Assembly (NCBI GenBank): GCA_944990035.1 | Contig: CALYLX010000116.1 | Span: 186,001-250,000, forward strand | Direction: 5' to 3' | Source: Clitopilus passeckerianus | Taxonomy: Eukaryota > Basidiomycota > Agaricomycetes > Agaricales > Entolomataceae | Length of the DNA stretch: 64,000 bases | Part shown: positions 56,922 to 64,000 of the stretch, piece by piece | Position numbering within the stretch: the stretch's first letter is position 1 | Layout: every line of letters begins with the position of its first letter | The notes under the pieces: model-generated | Databases searched by the model: none | Seen by the model: the letters and a program-made list of their open reading frames with translations, nothing else | Told to the model about the DNA's origin: nothing | Position numbers and translations under genes: made by a program

Positions 56922-58625
56922 TTATTTTCGAGCAAGAAGTCCACCAAACTTCATCGAAATGCTCTTCCTCAGAACTCGAAGAGGCTGAACCTCTTTCACG
57001 GGCGGCATCTGCTTCACAACGTCTTCCGCCAGGGAAGCCTTGGGAGGCACAGCGGGCTCGAACGAGTCATCCAAGAACTCGCGTTTGACCATCTCGAAAT
57101 AGATGACACCAGCCGTAACCGGCTCCATCTCCAGCTCGACATCCTGCAACTTCTTCGGTCTGCCCTTCTCCTCAGTGGTCAACGTCAAAGGGGCAGGCTT
57201 GCCAACTCGTCGACGACGAGGCTCTCCATTCTCGCTCGCCGAAGTAGGGGGTGCTTCGATCTGAGCAAGAGCGAGGGCTGCGCGTTGGCCAGGAGATAAG
57301 GGTGCCACGGTAGAATCTGGGCTGACGGGGACGCTGAATGTGTGCAGGTCGAGGTGGAAGTAAGTTGCTCTTCCGCTGAGGTGGTGGTGAATGCCTGAGT
57401 TTGGTCGAGAGGGGAGGTTGAGAAGAGGGAGGCGAGGAATGGGTTTGGCAGAAGTTCTGTCAGCAGAAGGGCTGGATGGGGGAGAACTCGGTGCGATGGG
57501 GTGGGACAATGGGACAGCAATCAATGCATCATCCTCAACGAACTTGACGATGTTGGTGGGGTCACAAGCAGAATCTTGAGACGTTGCACTCCCCCGCCTG
57601 TCTATGGGCAGGACATTCAAGGCCAGACCACTGTCGTCGCTGTTCTTGCGATTTTTGACTTCTCCACCGAAGGTAACCCATTTCGCGTCGCCGTTCTTGT
57701 CAGCTTCAGAACCCAGAAGATGAACGTATTCCATCTCCTCCTCACGATCCGCCCAGATTCCACCTTTGCCATCCCGGTAAACGTCATCAACAGCTTGGTT
57801 GTTGCCTACTGACCGAGCACGAGAGTGCATGGCTTTCTTGATGTTCCCTTCGACACTTCCGCCGTCAACAAACTGCATAATTGCAATTTCTTGAGATAGC
57901 GAAGGTGGAGGTCCAACAATGGATTTTGATGGCTTTAGCTGAGCGTAGGTTGCCTTCTTACGCTTAACGACAGCAGCAGAGAGAATCTTTGGAGATTCTG
58001 CAACGCTCGGAGAAGTTACGGGCGAAGTGATGCGGTTGTCGGTGGGGGAATGGGGAGTGGCACCCAAGCTGCCAGAACGAGGCCGAGAGCGAATAAAGGA
58101 CAATGAACGGAACCGCTTCATTGTGCTTTTCCGTCGGGGAGTAGAAGAGACAGAAACCTTAGCGTCTGTTTTTGATTTCGAGTTGAACTCAGCGGGAGTA
58201 ATTGGTGTCTTCGGTAGGTCGACGAAGACGGAGGTATACCCGAGCTCGGACAGGTTGAGTGGAAAGTCCTCGGCCGAGGGCGTGAACTCCTTGCGTAAGG
58301 GCGAAAGAGCGTCGAAGGGTTGGAAAAATGCGGTGTCTTTCTTGGTGGAGATAGAAAGGGAAGGGGTTCGAGGCGAGGTCTCGGGTTTGGATAGGCTTAG
58401 TGAAAACCGATGGCGAGGTGACAATGGTGTCCCAGGGGATCCAGGCTGAACGCTCGATGCCCAAGCAACAATAGCTGAGAAAGATCGTCTGCGAGAAGCG
58501 GATGCCGGCGGAATTTCAGGAAGAGGTGCGACCGGGGCCTTCTTTCTGGGTGGAGGCGGTTGTGATAGAAAAGCGTATGCCGGCGAAGCAATGAACGCGG
58601 TATTAGTACGTTGTATAGTCGTCAT
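56922..58625 (-). CDS. Ser/Pro-rich protein of unknown function
   Basis: A single 567-codon exon from ATG at 58623-58625 to the stop at 56922-56924. It is disordered-looking, with an N-terminal proline patch (QPPPPRKKAPVAPLPEIPP), many SP/TP and RRxS phosphorylation-type sites (STPRRKSTMKRFRSLSFIRS) and a middle with ENGxPRRRRVGKPAPL. A more regular C-terminal segment reads LEMEPVTAGVIYFEMVKREF and ends VLRKSISMKFGGLLARK. I recognise no catalytic domain. The lack of introns in a long frame with even codon use supports a real gene. It may be a phospho-regulated scaffold, but that is only a guess from composition. Confidence 0.72.
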   Translation of the reverse strand: MTTIQRTNTAFIASPAYAFLSQPPPPRKKAPVAPLPEIPPASASRRRSFSAIVAWASSVQPGSPGTPLSPRHRFSLSLSKPETSPRTPSLSISTKKDTAFFQPFDALSPLRKEFTPSAEDFPLNLSELGYTSVFVDLPKTPITPAEFNSKSKTDAKVSVSSTPRRKSTMKRFRSLSFIRSRPRSGSLGATPHSPTDNRITSPVTSPSVAESPKILSAAVVKRKKATYAQLKPSKSIVGPPPSLSQEIAIMQFVDGGSVEGNIKKAMHSRARSVGNNQAVDDVYRDGKGGIWADREEEMEYVHLLGSEADKNGDAKWVTFGGEVKNRKNSDDSGLALNVLPIDRRGSATSQDSACDPTNIVKFVEDDALIAVPLSHPIAPSSPPSSPSADRTSAKPIPRLPLLNLPSRPNSGIHHHLSGRATYFHLDLHTFSVPVSPDSTVAPLSPGQRAALALAQIEAPPTSASENGEPRRRRVGKPAPLTLTTEEKGRPKKLQDVELEMEPVTAGVIYFEMVKREFLDDSFEPAVPPKASLAEDVVKQMPPVKEVQPLRVLRKSISMKFGGLLARK

Positions 58626-59601
58626 AGCGGTGGAGATCTACCAGGAGATATTTTAGTCACATTGCAGAGTCAATATCATAGCTGAACTTACATTATAGGG
58701 GTATAGACTCTAGATCGTCAAGTCGTGATAATTTTGAAAGGAAAGGAGTGGAATAAAGCAACACGAGACTCGCTCAGGGAACTTAAGGGAATGTCGCTTT
58801 GTGGGCGTCCTGCTTTATATTCTGGCGCCTTCCTCGGACAAAAGCCTGACCACGAGACCCTTTCATTGTGGACAATAGCAAATTGGTAACTGAGCGCTAG
58901 CCGAACGGACAAGGGCAGGAGGAGAACATTGTACGAAGACAAACAAATGCAAATACCTGGTTGCCTCCGTTATTGTTCTTTTTGACAACACCTGCCATCT
59001 TTGCTCGTTCGCTTCATGCTAGTCTGCGCGCCCATCGCCCTGCCATCACAATTTATAGCTTCTGAACAAGCTCTACATTCTAGCCGATATGTTGTTTTTG
59101 TTCGTGGAACTCTGGATCTCTTATGTCTGTGTCACGACTCACCAATGCATCCTTCAATGCCTGGGGCTAGTGTCCCCGAGTTCGAGTATTCGACACAGGA
59201 ACGATGTGACAGAATCGTTGTCAACTGGCAGTTGGATGCTAGAGATAACTCATTTGAACCCGCAGCGTCCTTCAAGCCACGTACACCGCGTGGTGTATTA
59301 ATATGCTTCCTTCCCACAGATCCCGATGCCAACCATCGTGCAATTGTGCTTCTGGCATGGTCAACAGGTCGTTTCGAAGCACGTCGTGACTCATGCCACT
59401 CTACGCAGTGGTTGCATTCTGCCTTACGAGGGGAAGGGTGCTTTTTACATCCTTCTCGCTTATAGACCTGTTCGCAACATCCAGAAGCGACCAAATACAT
59501 TGCTATAGTTCCCAAGCATTCCTAGGACATGCAGAGCTTTAGAAGCCTTACGGAAAATACAGTTCGTGTACATTGATAAAGGGTTGACAATGGGCTAGAT
59601 A
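58626..59601. other. Intergenic between the Ser/Pro-rich gene and F-box family B
   Basis: About 1 kb. The left end is the promoter of the Ser/Pro-rich gene, and CTCTAG/TTAG words near 58690-58710 could be a 5' UTR intron. Opposing frames at 59001-59465 and 59132-59515 have no domain and are not called. Confidence 0.4.
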
Positions 59602-61209
59602 TCATATCTCATCAAAGAACGAGAAATCGAACGGAACGGACAGCTCCAATTTAATGCCGTACTTCATCTCTAGCTCCTCCACACGTTTCAACATGACCTC
59701 GTCCTCCCATTCTCCCTCATGCGCAGCCTGAGTCAATTTACAAATCGCCGAGCGAAGTTGAGTTCGGGGCGGAGCACCGTGATCCCTAGCTGCTAAGCCA
59801 GATTCTAGTGCTTCAGCAAACTTTTGCGATGACATACAGCTGAGTACTTCTAGATGTGGTAGAAGAGCGCCGGATCCTACGGAACGGACTACCGATTCCT
59901 CCAGGACCGCTCCAGTATAGAGTTCCTGTAGCTGGGGCATACGAGCCAATAGTTGGTCAAAACCCTCCGTGGATAATGAGGGGTGGAATTGGGGGCCCCA
60001 TCCGTCCTCGAAGGCCTTGATGGCGCAGGCAGATCGACCAATCAAAGCGGTCATCTTCTGAATAGCGGGTGAAGGGGCACATATGAGGGATACACGTGTC
60101 AATGCGGGGACTTGCAGAAAATCCAAAAGGATCTCACTGCCCGGAGACATTGAGAGCTCTAGCTCCTCGAGGTTAAGGAGTACGATAGGATTTGGAGAAG
60201 AGAGGCTAGGGCCGGGGAGGCAAGTTACGGATAGACTTGACAAGTTTGGACTGTCGGCGAGGGCGAGGAGGAGGAGATCTAACTGCGCTGGCTCTGATAA
60301 TCGGAGGCGGGTCAGTTGTGACCACGATACCAGGGACGAGAACACCAGTGGCTGGTAGCGTCCAACGGAGACATCCACATTCTGTAGAGTAGGAGAGCGA
60401 CTGAAAATGGTGCCCCTCGTCGTCGTGGCATGAGGGTCCTGGTCGGACAAGCCTGACATCTCGTGAGTAACTGATATGTTGAGGGATTTGAGAATAGGGA
60501 AGGTGGTTTCGAGAGGGAGATCGAACAGGCTGGTCAGCTCTTCCATGTGGCTACGGACTGTGAGTGATTGCAACCGCTGCGCTAAAGGCAAGACCATTCT
60601 TGTGATGATATTGTCCTCGAAGATGCCTGTTAATGTCATGGGATTGACATAAAAGTGCGTTACCGCTAGGTAGAGGGATATAGGGCCTTTATCCGGGAGG
60701 ATATCAAGGGCTCTGTTGATGAGTGCCCGTAATGACGTTCCAGGCAATTGAGTCGAAGGTGGCCATTCGAGCAGAACATTTGACCACAGGCTGTAGTGGT
60801 TCAATGCGATCTGTCTCCATCGCGAGCAAACCGTTCGGATTCTGCGAGGCTCATAGCGATTCCACAAACTAATATCGAGGTCGCTGGAGCTCATTGGCTC
60901 GTGTCTCTCCTCGTGGCGCCAACTGCTATGCGGTAGAGTCGACACTGGGACAAGCTCTGAGAACACCCTGGCGAGAATCTCGGCTGGCAAAGCTTTATGT
61001 GGGGCTATTGCGACCTTGAGCTGGTCCTCCAGGGCTTGGACGAGGAGTCTGTCTTCCTCTGAATGGTCCACACCCTGTAACAATTCGTGGATGTGGGTCA
61101 AGGCCGCCTGAACAATGCGCTTGTCATCTCTGGAGATCACGGCAATGTTCGAGCATCCAGCAGTCCTAGTTACGTTCTGGAGGAAGAGATCGTTGAGTAT
61201 GGCATCCAT
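59602..61209 (-). CDS. F-box/Leu-rich protein, family B, copy 1
   Basis: A single 535-codon exon with ATG at 61207-61209 and stop at 59602-59604. The N-terminal helical region (MDAILNDLFLQNVTRTAGCS, ALTHIHELLQGVD) is followed by the F-box-like APHKALPAEILARVFSEL. CSRWRQIALNHYSLWSNVLL is the typical second half of basidiomycete F-box proteins. The rest is degenerate Leu-rich repeats (LEELELSMSPGSEILLDFL). It is a tandem paralogue of the gene at 61617-63185 with the same order throughout. It likely links a substrate to Skp1/cullin; the substrate is unknown. Confidence 0.8.
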   Translation of the reverse strand: MDAILNDLFLQNVTRTAGCSNIAVISRDDKRIVQAALTHIHELLQGVDHSEEDRLLVQALEDQLKVAIAPHKALPAEILARVFSELVPVSTLPHSSWRHEERHEPMSSSDLDISLWNRYEPRRIRTVCSRWRQIALNHYSLWSNVLLEWPPSTQLPGTSLRALINRALDILPDKGPISLYLAVTHFYVNPMTLTGIFEDNIITRMVLPLAQRLQSLTVRSHMEELTSLFDLPLETTFPILKSLNISVTHEMSGLSDQDPHATTTRGTIFSRSPTLQNVDVSVGRYQPLVFSSLVSWSQLTRLRLSEPAQLDLLLLALADSPNLSSLSVTCLPGPSLSSPNPIVLLNLEELELSMSPGSEILLDFLQVPALTRVSLICAPSPAIQKMTALIGRSACAIKAFEDGWGPQFHPSLSTEGFDQLLARMPQLQELYTGAVLEESVVRSVGSGALLPHLEVLSCMSSQKFAEALESGLAARDHGAPPRTQLRSAICKLTQAAHEGEWEDEVMLKRVEELEMKYGIKLELSVPFDFSFFDEI

Positions 61210-61616
61210 GTCGAAGACGCAGGCTGATTTCCTGTTCGTCTACTGAGTCTACCGCCTTTTTGAATACTCTGGCATGATGGAAATCGGTTCAGGCGTACTG
61301 AGCCGCGTTACGGGTAATGGGGTAATGATGCCTGATGCGGAATGGATGTCCATTTAAGGGAAAGGTTCGGGAAGGGTGAGTGGCTTTCGCCAACGTCATG
61401 GACCGAGGAGTGTGCATCCTGTCAGCCCAAGCGATACTCGTTGAACAATCATTTACATTATGCAAGCGATAATAGTAGAGTAGGTATGTGGTAGTATGAA
61501 CTGTAGTGTACCTTATCCGCATGGGAAGTAAGAAAGACAAATAGTGACCATTACCATAGTAAATCCCGATCGGGTAGGGGAGTACTCGAATGGGAGGCGT
61601 CTGAGGTAGTCCAATG
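61210..61616. other. Intergenic between the tandem F-box genes
   Basis: Promoter of the first family B copy and 3' flank of the second. No gene is supported. Confidence 0.45.
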
Positions 61617-63185
61617 TCAGAAGGTGTCAAAGTTGATCGCACTGAGGTCGATGGGAGCAAATGTCATCATTTTGATCCCATGCTGCTTCTCAAGTTTCCC
61701 CGTCCGCTTTAGATAGGTAGGTCGGTCGCATCCTATGCCAGGACATTTAAGCATTCGGATGTAGCGCAGGCAAGTCTTCGGAGGCGCCTCAGATGACCTG
61801 GACCTCAAGCCAGCCTCGACTGCGTCTATAAATGTAACTGTATCCAAGAAGGAGTTGCAATTGAAAACTTCCAAGTAGGGCGCCAAAGCGCCAGCTCCGA
61901 CTTGCTGAACGAGCGCTTCGTCGACAGACATCTCGGTGGTAAGCTCTCTGAGCCTCGGCATCTTTGACAGAAGGCGTTGGTACTCTTCGGAAGAGACGGG
62001 TGCATCGGGTGTCGGGTTGCATTTATCTATGAATGTCTCGATAGAGCAACTGGAACGGGATACCAGCGTTAAGATCTTGTGGATGGGAGGGGAAGTTGGG
62101 GAGTGCAATGACAATGAAGAGAGCATGGGGAGGTATAGGCGGTCCAGGAATGTCTCGTTGCTGGTATTAACGCAAAGCTGCATATTTTTCAGGTAGGGTA
62201 AGTTGATTGCAGACAGCAACTGAGGTACCGTGGGTGATAGCGCAGCTACGAGGTCTTGCAACTTTCCACAGTTGGAAAGAGTAAAAAGGAAGGCGTCGGG
62301 AGCCACGGGCTCGTCGATTTGAAGATACGTCAACTTTGAACATGCCGCTGAAGAGGGTAGCCACTCGAAATGGGTGACAGCAATTGCTAAATTTTGCAAA
62401 GACGGAGAGTGATCGATGATGTCGATGACTGTGCCTGCTGGGGTATCGGTCGATTCTGGCGAATTACCTCCAACCGCTTGGCTACCAAGAGCGAGGGACT
62501 TCAGAAGGGGAAAGGTCGTCCCTGGGATCTTGAAGAGTTTCCTGAGCTCTCCTTGACCGCACCTCCACTGCAAGTCGTACAGCTGTTGCGAATACGGAAG
62601 GATAAGCGCCGACACAGCGTCGATTTCTGGAAGGTTAAACCTAAGATTGACCGAAGGGTGTACCTCTGTCATCAACTCTATGGCCACAGGTCCTGTCCGG
62701 GGCAGTATGGAAGTTGCTTTGTCTACCAAAGCATTCCAGGAAACTGGAACGAGCTGAGGTGGGTAAGATGAGGTAATGGGTGGCCAGACGATTCTAATAC
62801 GAGACCAAAGAAGGTGTTGGTCTAGGGCTATCTGCCTCCAATGTGAGCAGATTTCACGGAGTTTGCGCAGCTTACAATAATCCCAGAACATGACATCGAT
62901 ATAGTCTTCAGCAAACTCCATGAAAGCCCGAGCAATCAACTCGGCGGGGAGCTGCTTATGAGGGGCAATTGCAATCGCGAGTTGGCCTTGCAATTCCAAA
63001 AGGTCAGACTTCACTTGCTCAGAATGAAGTGTGAGGTTGGTGCCCCGAAGCTGTTCCTGTATTTGAGCGATGGCAGCCTGCACACGGAGCTTCTCCTCTT
63101 TGGGGACAGATGTGGTGTTTGATCTTCCCGCTGTTTTTGCTACTTTGCGGAGAAAGCAGTCATTGAGGAGAGGAGTGGTTGACAT
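61617..63185 (-). CDS. F-box/Leu-rich protein, family B, copy 2
   Basis: A single exon of about 522 codons, with the first ATG at 63183-63185 (MSTTPLLNDCFLRKVAKTAG); a TTG further up is not needed. The order is as in copy 1: KLRVQAAIAQIQEQLRG, the F-box-like APHKQLPAELIARAFMEF, REICSHWRQIALDQHLLWSR, Leu-rich body and LPYLKNMQLCVNTSNETFL. The stop is at 61617-61619. Diverged from copy 1 but collinear. Probable SCF adaptor; substrate unknown. Confidence 0.8.
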   Translation of the reverse strand: MSTTPLLNDCFLRKVAKTAGRSNTTSVPKEEKLRVQAAIAQIQEQLRGTNLTLHSEQVKSDLLELQGQLAIAIAPHKQLPAELIARAFMEFAEDYIDVMFWDYCKLRKLREICSHWRQIALDQHLLWSRIRIVWPPITSSYPPQLVPVSWNALVDKATSILPRTGPVAIELMTEVHPSVNLRFNLPEIDAVSALILPYSQQLYDLQWRCGQGELRKLFKIPGTTFPLLKSLALGSQAVGGNSPESTDTPAGTVIDIIDHSPSLQNLAIAVTHFEWLPSSAACSKLTYLQIDEPVAPDAFLFTLSNCGKLQDLVAALSPTVPQLLSAINLPYLKNMQLCVNTSNETFLDRLYLPMLSSLSLHSPTSPPIHKILTLVSRSSCSIETFIDKCNPTPDAPVSSEEYQRLLSKMPRLRELTTEMSVDEALVQQVGAGALAPYLEVFNCNSFLDTVTFIDAVEAGLRSRSSEAPPKTCLRYIRMLKCPGIGCDRPTYLKRTGKLEKQHGIKMMTFAPIDLSAINFDTF

Positions 63186-64000
63186 TTGCTGTAGGAAAGG
63201 CAAGGGGAAAGGTTAGAATACCACTTCAAGGAGGAAGATGCTGATGACCATACGCACTCAATTGGAAACGGTAAAGCTGAGCTACACCCACTGTCAGACT
63301 ACGTAGAAAGCGGACGGAGGCTCTCGGATTGCGAGCCCAGCATTTAAGAGCCTTGAAGAAGGCTGCGTGGTCAGGGTCAGTCCAAATGATATTACGGGTT
63401 TTTACATAATGGCGCATAGAATGGTGTTACGGGTTGGATGCCCAGCTGTACTTACCTACTAGAAATTGCAACATATTGGGCGGCGAGACTTGCGACTTGG
63501 TGGTTTCTGGAGTGCAGGGGTTGTCAATAAACAGCAACTTTGAACGACATTGATTGAACTTGGGCCGTACTCCGGTGGCAGATGAGATCATGAGAATGCC
63601 GGCTGCCGAGGAAACCGGTCTTAACCCCGTTTCCCGCCGAATTCGGTTCAGCCTCGGTCGACATAAGACTTTGAAGACCCTTTATCAAAGGCTTCTGCTT
63701 GTCGACTGCGACTCACAATAATGCGATATCAGTCCCGAGGGTTCAGAAAACTCTCCTTACGAAGGAACAGGAACGGGAGAGAGTGGCAGCGCTCGGCAGG
63801 ATGTGGCTCCTTGAGATCAAATCGGTCGGCTTTGACCTCGGTGTTACCGAACAGGAAAGGGTCCCTGAAAGTTTGACGATAATCGGATGGGGGAATCACT
63901 TATACGCCTTTTGGCCACATCTTGAAGCAACAGCTTCAATTCAAGCTTTTGTGAATACCCATTTAATGGACCGGCCGCTATTCTTAAGAACGACGAAGAA
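63186..64000. other. Right flank, no supported gene
   Basis: Upstream region of F-box family B copy 2. Reading both strands to the window edge shows only short frames without domains. A gene beyond base 64000 could still have its promoter here. Confidence 0.4.

Noticed and set aside
59132..59515. 127-codon minus-strand frame
   Set aside because: It has no domain and overlaps other random frames of similar length. No splice or promoter support.
1..64000. Search for CRISPR arrays, bacterial operons and integrated plasmid or phage parts
   Set aside because: The window is intron-rich fungal nuclear DNA. No spaced direct repeats or prokaryotic genes were seen.

Overview
The window is eukaryotic nuclear DNA, almost certainly from a mushroom-forming basidiomycete (Agaricomycetes). 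Genes are broken by many short introns (about 45-65 nt, GT..AG, often with a CTNA-like branch site), intergenic gaps are short, and both strands are used. The gene families point the same way: fast-evolving F-box proteins, a DUF6533-type membrane protein, secreted class 3 lipases, GSTFuA/Ure2p-like glutathione transferases and an AGGDTT-type cytochrome P450. No rRNA, tRNA, CRISPR array or intact transposon could be supported. Spliced genes were assembled by reading exons across plausible splice sites. Gene ends are usually firm, while some internal junctions are inferred.

Layout. 1-5.8 kb: the 5' part of an F-box gene running off the left edge, an FMP52-like atypical short-chain dehydrogenase, and a large Ser/Pro-rich protein with an Uds1 (up-regulated during septation) type domain. 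6.6-21.2 kb: a secreted-hydrolase island with one lipase on minus, two tandem GH5 glucanase-type genes and three more lipases on plus. Each carries a signal peptide and its recognisable catalytic residues. 21.7-26.3 kb: two diverged F-box paralogues flanking the conserved actin-related protein ARP2. 27-36 kb: a LisH-domain, Gln/Pro/Gly-rich regulator of Flo8/SomA type and a roughly 1,850-residue protein with three START-like lipid-binding modules and a C-terminal membrane anchor. 36.7-43 kb: a small coiled-coil protein, a cytochrome P450 and a single-pass membrane protein with a Thr/Pro-rich outer segment.

43-45.2 kb is a gene-poor stretch. It is followed by a DUF6533-like membrane protein, two tandem flavin monooxygenases with an N-terminal NTF2-like domain, an unrecognised split gene, two tandem glutathione transferases, a Ser/Pro-rich unknown protein and two tandem F-box/leucine-rich-type genes.

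The main theme is local duplication: lipase x4, GH5 x2, monooxygenase x2, GST x2, F-box family A x3 and F-box family B x2, set among single-copy housekeeping genes (ARP2, FMP52, LisH, START). The hydrolase island could act together outside the cell on lipid esters and beta-glucans. The monooxygenase and GST pairs suggest oxidation followed by conjugation of small molecules. Both joint roles are inferred from proximity and family, not shown.
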